Part shown: piece after piece, positions 1-10,246 of the stretch | Numbering within the stretch: position 1 is the first letter of the stretch | How the letters are laid out: each line of letters begins with the position of its first letter | NCBI GenBank assembly: GCA_012064415.1 | Contig: SSNU01000367.1 | Span: forward strand, 155,323-219,322 | Direction: 5' to 3' | Origin: Gyrodactylus bullatarudis | Taxonomy: Eukaryota; Platyhelminthes; Monogenea; Gyrodactylidea; Gyrodactylidae | Length of the DNA: 64,000 nucleotides | The notes under the pieces: generated by a model | What the model saw: the letters and a program-made list of their open reading frames with translations, nothing else | Database searches by the model: none | Told to the model about the DNA's origin: nothing | Translations under genes and position numbers: made by a program

Positions 1-1065
1 AGATAAACAAGACTGGGAAAATTTTCAAATTAAAAACATACTTTGACCGATTGAAATTGTATTAATAAAACATAAGAGAAATTTCATTTTTAATTATTGA
101 AAAAACAATTTTAGTAGGATTAAAGCCTCGGGAAATTTATTAATCTCTTGGAATAAGCAAATCTCAGGACAGTTGATGCTTTTGAAAGCGCTATCTGCTA
201 AAAATTGAAGGGATGAGATTCCAGTGAAATTTTAATTTCTATCTTTCAGACAGTTAATTATACCAGAATTATAATTTTGAAGGAAAAAAAGGAATTACTA
301 CTAGAGAATAAGAAAAGAGAGTGAATTAATTCGTCAAAATTGCACTGTTACAGTCAGTCGAAAGAGTTTTAAAGAATGATATAAGTAAGACAAAGTAAGA
401 GAAAATTTACCCATTTTTTTAGATAGAAAAAAGACAAAAATAATGTAAAATGAAAACAGTGGAAAGAAAGAGATCAGAGGAGAGATATTGGCTTTCCCCT
501 TGGCTTTATTTATTCATACAAGAGCAAAAAAGACAAAAAAAGGAGACAATTTACAATTTTTCCATTTCTGGTTGATTGAATAAAATGATGGAGAGATGAA
601 AATTAAGGATGAAATTCCCTATTCTCTTATTGCTAGAGTATTCTGGGAATTTAGTAAATTTCGATTGTTGATAGACATTAGACATGGACGAAATTTTCAA
701 AAAAAATCGCCTATCGATATGATAGAATTCATCTTCAAGTATTTCAACATATTCTCACCAAATATCATTCCATACTGTAATAATGAAAACAAAATCAAGA
801 AAACTTTCAAATAAAAAACGCTTTAGACCGATCAGAATTGTTTCATATTCATGAAAAGTGAGAGAATTTGCATTTTTAATTAGCCTTGAAATACTTATTT
901 TGAGATACAAGTAATTTTTGCGAGTATATTGGTCAGAAGAAGATTCTGATGATCAAGATTTAATGATCGATTTCATTACGTTCAAGTGATTCACGTAGAT
1001 GTTCAAAAACGTCTGAAAATCCACTTAAATACATAATTTAGAAATATGTAAACGAAATATATTTA
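1..1065. other. AT-rich non-coding sequence, no gene seen
   Basis: No reading frame here looks like a known protein and no clear repeat boundary is visible. The stretch is low-complexity A/T-rich DNA next to the Penelope-derived copy that follows. Confidence 0.5.
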
Positions 1066-1105
1066 TAAGCAAATGCGCATTTCTCAAAGGATCATCAGTG
1101 GTCTC
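1066..1105 (-). ncRNA. hammerhead-ribozyme-like motif in Penelope 3' terminal region
   Basis: On the minus strand CTGATGA (1098-1092) is followed after 8 nt by GAAA (1083-1080) and a loopless palindromic stem ATGC/GCAT (1080-1073), then T as the cleavage-site nucleotide. The 8 nt between the core parts can form a 2-bp stem (TC/GA). Stem I is poorly preserved here. Minimal type I hammerheads are known from Penelope-like elements. The match to the copy at 32518-32554, with a changed but still paired stem III, supports the call, but activity of this copy is doubtful. Confidence 0.5.
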
Positions 1106-1680
1106 TCTTTGAAAATAATAAAATTAAAGTTAGGATAAAAAATAATAATTTACAATTTACAAAGAAATAGTAGAAGTTAAAGAATATAAGAATCATTAAT
1201 GGAAATTAAAATATTATGTAAGCTAAAAAAACACCAAAAACTCTTCAATAAATAAACAGTGAAGAGAAAAAGATGAAAAAGCTCACATAGGCCATGGTAG
1301 TTGAAGATTAAATGAATAATTCTTTTGAACACATAAATTAGGTTTATACATGTTGATGAAGAATTTCTCCCTCACCCACACATCTATGCTGTCATCCCCT
1401 GGGTTTTTGTATGAAAATAGAAAAATTAGAAATTGAAGCAGCATGGTTTTCGTTTTTAAGATGTCTGATCACTGCAGTATCTTTATTGAGGTGATCATGA
1501 GATCTTGTTGACAACTTCCTAGTTGTATGTCCTATATACGAAGCACCACAGTCACACTGAAATTTGTAGATCAATAGAGTTTTTTCTTGAGGGTCGAGTA
1601 AATCCTTATGGATTAAACTGAATAATTTCTGAGTTTTAAATACAATTCTCAATTGTATATTGTCATAATGTTGATTTCCA
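1066..1680 (-). mobile_element. Penelope-like element, 5'-truncated 3' part with GIY-YIG endonuclease end
   Basis: The minus strand encodes the C-terminal end of a Penelope-like retroelement protein (about 1388-1680). A linker of the type IRIVFKTQKLFSLIHKD is followed by the GIY-YIG-like endonuclease core CDCGASYIGHTTRKLSTR, then a downstream H..L/NENH region and a stop after KPRG. This nuclease nicks DNA for target-primed reverse transcription in Penelope-like elements. The reverse transcriptase part is missing, so the copy is truncated and dead as an autonomous element. The non-coding 3' part continues to about 1066 and matches two other copies in this window (32495-33015 and 35680-35915). 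It ends with a hammerhead-like motif. The family call rests on the linker plus the C.C..YIG.T.R.L..R pattern and is fairly secure. Confidence 0.82.
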
Positions 1681-2780
1681 AGAAGTGAAAATGATCATAA
1701 ATCGAAAATCACTGTCAAATCGAAAGAGACTTTTTTCTCGAATTGATCCGGATCCAAGAAAAATTCTTCTTGATGAAAATTTAAGTTTTTAATAGAAATC
1801 ATAGATTCCCAACTTCATATCATCTATAGCTCTGTATTAGATAAAGTACAGACAACTTCCCTCTTCGATTGAAAACTTGTCAAACGAATGATTTTCCTTG
1901 TTTTTGAATACTTAGTATATTTGAATTTTTTGTGATCAAGAACAGAATATTCTAATGAAAATGAGTAAGGGATTTGAGACATATGAGGAAGATCTCGTTC
2001 AAGTACCAGGGTGAGGAGACGGAGAAAACATAGAAGTGATGCTGGGCTGAAGAGGAAAAGGGATTAGAACATCACTACTCCTTCCTAAGACATGGGATCA
2101 CAATGAGGATGACACAAAAATGTAATTAAAGAAAGCTAATGAATTGTATATTACAAGAGTAGGAGATCATCGTGATCTACACACAAACGTTCCCCTTGTT
2201 CTCACTCTCCCGTCTACGTTACATGAGGCAAGAGAGTCAATATATTTTTCTCTAATTTAATGTAGCTTACCCCCTCCCAATTCCCCCATTGTGTCTTGGA
2301 TTTTAATACTCACAAGAAAGGCCTGAAAGAACAACAGAAGAAAAAGATCATAATACAAAAATACTCTTACTGTAGTGATAGCTTCCTTGTAATCTTATCT
2401 TGTTGAAGGATTACCTCGGATCTTCCATCTTTTTTTTATTCCTCGATATGTCGATTTTTTAGAATTCTCTTGGATTTAATTAAACAAAATGAATAAAATT
2501 ACATTACTATCGTAATAGGATAGTGATAGACTATCACTGATAGTATAGTTGAAAAAGCATTGTCTATCGAATGGTGCTAATATCTTGATCAGGAAGTCAA
2601 TAATAACAGAGTTATTTTATTTCAGAAATGCGTGATGCTAGAAACTTAATTTTTATTTCTTGTTAAAGCCAAGAAAATTCTCTTTTCAGCTATGTAAAAT
2701 ATAGAATCATATTTTCTAAAACGTAATCCTACTGGGGGAAGAGAGTAGAAACAGAAAAGTGGATAGGGAAAAACCATGAT
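1681..2780. other. non-coding, no gene seen
   Basis: No supported coding sequence. A few base pairs beyond the Penelope fragment may belong to the same element. The rest is unique-looking AT-rich sequence. Confidence 0.45.
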
Positions 2781-2784
2781 TCAA

Positions 2785-2885
2785 TTTCATTGGTTGATAG
2801 GATACTCGAATATTATTGGTCAATGAAATTGGGGCAGAGAGGTATAAAATGAAGGATTATTTTTTGGGTAGAGTTATCTCGAGGC
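2785..2885 (+). promoter_or_regulatory. TATA promoter-like block with three inverted CCAAT boxes
   Basis: Three ATTGG motifs (inverted CCAAT, the NF-Y core) lie between about 2789 and 2832, followed by a good TATA box (GGTATAAAATG, TATAAA at about 2844). This order and spacing is what a plus-strand RNA polymerase II core promoter shows, with start expected near 2875. A short ATG frame (MRLTVFRRKYIKK) starts at about 2893 and runs to a GTAATG that could be a donor site. The gene it would drive is not identified; it could be the one whose last exons appear at 23.6-27.2 kb. Confidence 0.45.
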
Positions 2886-3129
2886 GTTATCTATGAGACT
2901 CACTGTATTTCGAAGAAAATATATCAAGAAAGTAATGACCAGTTATAATTAAGGGTTAATGAGCCAAAAAAATTACATCACAAATTCCCTCCATACATTG
3001 TAAAACTTTGAGCTGTGCTGTCAAGAAGGAGATAATTTCGCAGATATTATGGCATCGATATTCTCAAAGTTGCAGAATCAGTTGAAGACTGCATATTTTG
3101 AGGTGATTTTTGTGTAAAAATCAGTTAAG

Positions 3130-3245
3130 TTATTCAGAAATAGAATACTATGGGAGTTGAATTTCAATTTCTTGATCATTTTCACTACTTGAATTTCAAT
3201 GATATTTCGATAATTCAAAATCCCTCAAATTTAATGAATTGATTT
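3130..3245. repeat. fragment of the dispersed fold-back repeat family
   Basis: The stretch 'gagttgaatttcaatttctt...gatatttcgataattcaaaatc' recurs with small changes at about 18655-18745 and 49495-49570, inside longer members of the same family. It is an internal piece without the family's ends. Confidence 0.6.
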
Positions 3246-5284
3246 CTTTTCTGAATTTTTAAAAAGGTAAAAATAGGCGACATAATGTGAAAAGATAAGA
3301 CTTTGGTAAAGACCAAACCTAGAACGAGAGAATTCTGATATTTTTACACAATTATTTTCGACAAAATTAACAAAACAAATGGTTCAATGATCTGGAAATT
3401 TCAGATCAGTCCTATGCCCTAGAAGTATTAAACTATACTATAGAGAATCAAATCCTGTGTTATAATAATAAGTAGGGAGTTGTCTCAAATCGTCTTCTCC
3501 TGATAGTTCCAATGTAATGTAGATCTATATATTTCATTTATACTTTTTGAGTATACACTATTATTTTTCGATCGAATCTTTCCTATATGCAGTGCACATT
3601 ATTATTTACGTTTGTAATGTGATATAGTTTCAAGTCAAATAATAATAAATCTGAACATAGCAGATAAATAAAAAACAAGGGTGATCATATTCTCTCATCT
3701 ATGTCTGGGATAGATTTCTGCTTCTAGATTACACACATCTTTTCACTGACCATATTTATTCATGTCTAAAAACAGACAATATCAATAATAAAAACGAATC
3801 CCATTGTGTACATTGTATTGTACAAGTTGAGAAGGATAATGAAGGCATTTTTCTAAATAAATAACTCAATAAATAAACCAATGTCTTTTTCGGAAATCTC
3901 ATTATCTAATTATTATTATTATATGATTTTAATCATAGATTAAGGCACTACTTTTCTTTTTAACTCTCAGGGGCGTGTTCAAATTTTATAGATAAATTTG
4001 AATCAGTATTTTCTAGATCTTCTATTAATTTTTACGAACAGAGTCCAATTAAATTTTGAAATTAGCATCCAGAAAAAGCATCCGACCATTTTCCTCACAA
4101 ATAATAAGTTAATTATTCAATTTTACTAGTTTTTTGGAGAAAAGAAGTGCTAAAGTTTGAAAATTCTTTGGAATTCTCAAGTAAACTATTTATCTAAGTA
4201 ACAAGTTGTAAACTTCAGTATATTTCAAATAAGGATTAAATATTAAAAAGGTCCAAAATCAATTCTATAAAACCTTTTTTTTAGAGTTTAGAGAAATTAT
4301 AAATTTTATTTTGACAACACATCTGTTCATGTTCAAGACGCTTATATAGAAACTTTTAAGAGCTCTTTTTGGAACTTTTCAAGAAATGTACTAAAAACTA
4401 TGAGAATCACTCCACTTTTTCTTTTAAACATCCTAATTCTAGTCTCAAGCTTGACCTGCTCTAGCATAGAAACTTGCTAAATCCATTATCCTAAGTGATA
4501 GAAGAATCGGAAGTGTCTTCAAAAAATAAAATGCGCCTGAACTCCCTAGAAATTAACAAATTGAATAAAATACAGACTGTCGTCAATTTATAATGTTACT
4601 AAGAAATAACTGATAGTTTGCATACTGTATTTTTGTCATATTTGTATCATATATAATTTTCATATCTTCAATCTTTGTGAATAGTCTAATAAGAAATATT
4701 CATTCAATTTTTAGCCCAAAATTAATAATCATCGTCCGTTTCATTGAAATCACGACTTCTACTAAATAATCCAAATACAGACTCGTGTTTTTTTTACCGA
4801 TATACCAACAAAGATTATATTTCCAGAGTTACTTCCTGAAAATGGTCATATTTCTGATTTATCAGAGATTTCGGGAATATTTAATTTTTCTTCCCTCCGT
4901 TTAATCATTTTCAATCAGTTTATCAGATTGATTTTATTTCCTTTCGTCGGAGAATAAGTCTTTCCGCTTCTTTTATTCTCCTATTTAGATATATTTCGTG
5001 ACCATTCAGGTATTATTTTATATTAACCAATACTGGAATTATTCATGACCACTAAAACGGCAAAGTCATCATCATCATCGTTTCTTTCCTCATCTGTAAG
5101 AAGATTAGCTCATGTGGAGAAGTAAAAAATAATCCAGACCTCTAAAGACTTGAAGAATTGTATGTGATTTGAGAACAAATGGATTACTAATTTAAATTGA
5201 AAGTGCAATTCTGTATCTTTTTGCAGACCCTTCAGGTCCTGAATTATTATTTTTCATCACTCAAATTAATTTATAAACATACAT
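3246..5284. other. non-coding, no gene seen
   Basis: AT-rich sequence with short simple repeats (for example ATT repeats near 3915). No frame or splice pattern supports a gene. Confidence 0.45.
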
Positions 5285-5655
5285 CTAGTTAATATGGAGA
5301 TGGGAATTTATGATTTACGAAATTGAACTTTGAGTTGAAATTTTTTGCTGATTTCAATGTGAAAGAGTGATCAAAAGTTTAATTTTAGGATCAGTAAGAC
5401 AAAAAAAGCGATTATCATTATAAAAAAATTGATAAATTCGTCGTTTTTCAGCGATCTTGAAATATCAAATTTCATCGACTTTCAAGTAGGGAAAAAGATC
5501 AAAAAATCAAAATTTTTTATGACACAGTTGTGAGGTGATTCTCATAACCAGACTCAGCATATTTAATTTCTTTGACTAATTGTGATCCTAGAACTTAACT
5601 TTCGAACACTCTCTCACATTGAAATCAACAGAAATTTTAAACTCAAAGCTCAAAA
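5285..5655. repeat. fold-back repeat family member (inverted arms about 75 bp)
   Basis: It starts with the family end TAGTTAATATGGAGATGGG. Arms of about 75 bp (about 5328-5402 and 5577-5652) are inverted copies of each other: the 'gaactttgagttg...' left arm pairs with the '...aactcaaagctc' right arm. The central part resembles 34930-35170. It has no coding capacity. Confidence 0.7.
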
Positions 5656-6830
5656 AAATGTACAACTTTTGAGAAGATAACGATGGTTAATGTTATCCTT
5701 TGTGCTTCTAAAACGTGTTATCTTCTAAATACCGAGCAGACGATTACTACTTAATTGACCGCTAAAGCTATAAAAAATATTATTCTTTATATTTATTTTC
5801 AATGTATCAGTGATTATATACTTTTAACAAGTTTGACACTCATTAAATGACCTAGCAATTCGTAGTGAACATCATTTAAAATTTGAAAGATATAGGATTT
5901 GTTACTGTCGAGTCCAATGACACATAATGGATGCAAAGAGTTTTCTTTAAAAAATACTAGAAAGTGGAGAATATCGATTGGAGCATTCCGTAGAAAACTT
6001 TGTGTGGATGAAATTGCAGCTATTCAAGTTTCTCTTTATCCTCTTTTGGGATCACCTTAGGTGTTTTTTCCCCATTTCATTCCTTTTGTGTATCTATCTA
6101 TTTTTACGTACATATCAGGAGAGTCCTATTGAATAAAATAGTATACTACTCCTAAGTAGAAAGTATAGTTCCTCCTTATTATAGAATCAGAAGTGAGTCA
6201 TCAGAGAGATTCTCATAGTCCATCCTCCCCTATTTTGATAGAAGAGGAGTTTACGATTAATCCTAATAGACGATGTAACACTTTTTCCTGCCTGATTGCC
6301 AGCGAATGTGTGTAAATATCTGTGTTTCCCCTGTTGATTTAAAAATTTATTCGAATTTATTTAAATACAAATAGAATTCTTCTAGATAATTTTTCCTTTC
6401 GATGTAAAGAAAACATAACATTGTCCACTTACACTTACACAAAGCAATGAGGACTGCTATTCATTAAAAGTCTTGTTTTTTTCCTTCTTCACCATTATGT
6501 AATAATATAATGTCCTAAATTTAATTATACTTTTAACAATATATATTCATTGTACTCAGTTCTGAATGAGGCAGATGAATCATTTCGGACCATAATCATC
6601 GTTTCCTGGATGTATGCAATCTCATGTGATAACGAGATTAACGACAGTATCTCAACCCAAACATGTTGTTGATCTCAAATTAGAGATCAATTTAAAATCC
6701 TGTTGTATTGTTGGAATATACGCCAAGTTCTCGCATGTTCAATACCAACATCGTAGCCCATAACATATGTGCAACTACAGAGAAAGGTTTGATAATACCT
6801 CAATTTAACTAAATAAAGATTCCATGCCAT
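5656..6830. other. non-coding, no gene seen
   Basis: No coding region supported. The end of this stretch contains one copy of the 15-base sequence GAATATACGCCAAGT (6714-6728) that recurs at 7081. Confidence 0.4.
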
Positions 6831-6851
6831 CTGTCAAGCTCACTAACAAAA

Positions 6852-7106
6852 ATGACCTCAATAAACTTCATAATTTGCTCTCATTTAAGAAATGAACGAT
6901 TACGAAGGAAAATGATGAGCGAGAATTTTTCTATCCCAATAAAACAGGACGCCCAAATCATTCAAAGGCTTAAAATCGAGGCAACCGAGATATTGATCGG
7001 AAGCCAACCCTTTGAATATGAATTTTTAAAGGACTCAATTATATCGATTAATCTTTCAACTCTCGAGAAGAAAGGTTTTCGAATATACGCCAAGTATATC
7101 CTATAA
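6852..7106 (+). CDS. small open frame of unknown function, uncertain gene
   Basis: An 84-residue frame starting ATG, with a charged helical middle (IKQDAQIIQRLKIEATEIL) and ending KKGFRIYAKYIL. Its composition is less lysine/asparagine/isoleucine-only than random frames around it, and it contains GSQPFEYEF, so it may be a real small gene, a single exon or a remnant of an element. The last 15 bases before the end repeat a sequence found 367 bp upstream in a frame reading GIYAKF. No family is recognised, no splice sites are obvious, and no promoter was found. Treat as a candidate only. Confidence 0.25.
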   Translation: MTSINFIICSHLRNERLRRKMMSENFSIPIKQDAQIIQRLKIEATEILIGSQPFEYEFLKDSIISINLSTLEKKGFRIYAKYIL

Positions 7107-7109
7107 AAA

Positions 7110-7800
7110 AAACTATATTATTTTTGTTATTAACCTTTTGTTTATCATGTTGTATCCATGAGCCAGGTATTATGGTTTGCCCAATCGTATTCCATAACAT
7201 ATCTAGTTAAGGGTGGAAATTCATCTATTAATTTATCGAATTTATGCTTAGGAGAGACTGATTCATCATTCGAATCCATACAGAAAATAATCTTAATTAA
7301 CGAATCATATGTATTTTATTGAAGGGTGTTAATTCAAAAGTTAAATACTATACATTTTTAATGAGATTTTAAATATCATGCAATCTGACATTTTATCCTT
7401 CAGTACAAACTAAGGCTATGAAAAGGTTTGAAGGAGAATTCAGATAGCATTTGGAAAATTTTGCTTGAAAATAGAAAAAGGTTTCTTCCTTTAAGATGCG
7501 CCTAGACCCGAGGGAAATCTGGATAGCATTGGAATTGCGATCAGAATTACAAAGAATAAAGACTGTAACTTTTAATGAGCATTGCAATAATGTTTATCAT
7601 ATTCAGTAGAGTATCGGTATTTATGCTATTTTTGTTATTCTCTAAAGATTTCATATCAAGAGTCAACTTTTTGTTTATCTTCTCGAGATTATTTCCAGAG
7701 AAAATAAAAATTTTTCCTGAAGATTTATATGCATAAATCTTGTAATATATTACATAAATTCAAACATTGTCAGCTCAGATTGTGTGGGAATTAGTTATAA
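7110..7800. other. non-coding, no gene seen
   Basis: Nothing convincing beyond short random frames. Confidence 0.4.
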
Positions 7801-7804
7801 AGCT

Positions 7805-8260
7805 ACTAGTTAATATGAAGAAAGAAATTGAGGGTTTTTACAAAAATTTTTTCGTCAAGAATTCATGTTTGATTAAAATTTTTTCTAATCTCGTTCATAT
7901 GACCCATTTTCACGATTTGAAGAAAATATTTTTTGAAAAAATCAATTTTTAAGGAAATTATGGCTAATATCAAACCCTGAATTTGCGCCATTTCTTGACG
8001 GATTTTTCTGAAGTTTTATGGTGATGATCGGTTTTCTTGTCTTATTGTGATCCTAAAAATCCACTTTTAAATACTCTTTGACTTTTATATTAGCCATAAT
8101 TACCTTAAAAATTGAGTTTTTCAAAAAATATTTTCTTCAAATCGTGAAAATGGGTCTTATTATCGAGATTAAAAAAAATCTTGATCAAACTTGAATTCTT
8201 GACAAAAAAAAATTGAGAATTTTGTAAAAACCATCAATTCCCTTTTTCGTATCAACTAGG
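7805..8260. repeat. fold-back (MITE-like) element, 456 bp
   Basis: It begins CTAGTTAATATGAAG and ends with the imperfect reverse complement (CGTATCAACTAG). Long inverted arms of about 150 bp flank a short centre; for example the left arm's 'cccattttcacgatttgaag' pairs with the right arm's 'cttcaaatcgtgaaaatggg'. It encodes nothing and is probably a non-autonomous DNA element of the same family as the copies at 18466, 34828 and 49213. Confidence 0.78.
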
Positions 8261-9603
8261 TTTTCTTTCTCTTAAAACTCTTAGGAGATTTTCAAAGTGT
8301 GAAAATCAAGATTAGAGAATTTTCATATTTTGGAAAATCAGAGTTCTGACTAGTCTGATTAAAGAAAAACCCTGTTTCTTAGAGCTCAAAAAAAACTATT
8401 AAATTCTAAGATATTTCAAAATACAGATTAACACTCCAGAGCTTGAGAGTCTTGTAAAAAGGTCTGTTGGGAAAGTTTGCCCATAATCTGGAATGATAAA
8501 GTTTGAATAGAGGTTGAAAAAATACACCCGCATCTCATGAACAATCCATCTTTTCTGATTGATATAAAAGGTGATATACATGGCGATAACTCCCATACAC
8601 TGATAGATTTATGTTTTCTTAAATAAAAGAGTTCGATAGATCTGCAAAAAGATTGTTCTTTTTAACTCTACCATTATAAAGAGAAGATTTTTATTCAGAA
8701 TATGAACCCAAGATTCAGTTTACCTGCAAAGCACACTTTTCCCATTATTGTTATTATCATAGGTGGATTTTTATGTTAAAATAAAGAAAGACATCGAAAT
8801 AAGGTCAAAATATCATTCAGGCTCTGTTAGCAAAGTATTTGAACTTTTACTTTTTTCAACTCCCTTCTACCGATTTCACTTTATCATGTACATTTTGATA
8901 TAATAAGACAAGAATGATTTTAATGTGTTTAACATGCTAGCGAGAGAGAGGGAGGAAAATACAAATCGGATGATGAGTTTTCTAACATGTACTCTCTCAT
9001 CATATCATACATTAAGGAAAGTTACGAAATACTTAGTCTTTCTTCCAAGGCAACTGTGAGGCAATTCGACATAAATCACTGTTTGAATGTGTACATCTTA
9101 CCGATCACCAATTAACTCTCACTCACTCAATGCTGTCGTCTTTGTAGAATTGGGGGAAAAGTATTAATTTTTCTTTCAATGTCAATTTGCTTCATTTGAA
9201 TAAGAAATTCCATATGTTGTACACACACACACAAACTAAACAAAGATATCGGGATAGAAAAGGAGTAGTAACTAGCTAGTACACACACATTCCGCCTAAA
9301 CTAATTGGAATGCCTTTTTGGATGGAATTTTTTATATCCCCTATTTTTTATGGATAAAGTATGTAAAAAGCTAAGCTAATTGTGGAACGAGAAATAAAGA
9401 TAAAATCCAAGAAAATTTAGAGAGAGATCGAGAACAAGTATAAATAGTCATTCTGATAACTTTTATGATCAAAGTTGAATTGGACTTGGGTGGTGGGGGT
9501 TATATATAGCCTATTAGGGGAAATTATCTTCGATAATTATGGAGTAATTACCAGGATAATACATATACTTTTCTGCACTTGCAGCTTAAATTCTCAATTT
9601 TAC
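8261..9603. other. non-coding, short AC microsatellite
   Basis: No gene seen. A short (AC)n run lies near 9220 and ACACACAC again near 9280. Confidence 0.45.
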
Positions 9604-10246
9604 ATAAACCTAATTGACATGAAGATGAGAATTTACTATTTTTTACAAAAAACTCAATATTTGTCTCCGGATTCACAGAAAAAAATAATTTTTTGAATTC
9701 TAAAACAGGATGAGCTAATAACATGTGGATATTCGAAAAAATTTCAATCTGACCCAAAATTAGGCCGTTTTTCGAATTACGAAAATGCACCAAATTTCCA
9801 CTTTTTCAAGTTTTGAATCCAAAATTTTTATTGATTTAGATGATTCGAAGCAGTTAAGCACTGATATTTGGGATCAACATTGAACGAAGAATTTAATTTA
9901 AAAGTTTAACTTTTTCTCGGAAACAGTAAGATCTTCGCTCTCTATGGCCAAATTCGAATTCTTCGTTCAATGTTGATCCCAAATATCAGTGCTTAACTGC
10001 TTCGAATCATCTAAATCAATAAAAATTTTGGATTCAAAACTTGAAAAAGTGGAAATTTGGTGCATTTTCGTAATTCGAAAAACGGCCTAATTTTGGGTCA
10101 GATTGAAATTTTTTCGAATATCCACATGTTATTAGCTCATCCTGTTTTAGAATTCAAAAAATTATTTTTTTCTGTGAATCCGGAGACAAATATTGAGTTT
10201 TTTGTAAAAAATAGTAAATTCTCATCTTCATGTCAATTAGGTTTAT
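9604..10246. repeat. perfect long inverted repeat (290-bp arms, 63-bp spacer)
   Basis: Left arm 9604-9893 and right arm 9957-10246 are reverse complements with no mismatch found in a line-by-line comparison, around a 63-bp spacer (9894-9956). The outer ends carry the fold-back family terminus (ACCTAATTGACATGAAGATG). Diverged single-arm relatives lie at 14750-14935, 19826-20117 and 22545-22715. Identical frames on the two strands are a mirror effect of the palindrome, not genes. Perfect arms imply recent formation, gene conversion between arms, or an assembly artefact. Confidence 0.93.

Noticed and set aside
7767..7952. 61-codon frame in a fold-back repeat
   Set aside because: Lies in the left arm of the 7805-8260 inverted repeat; not a gene.
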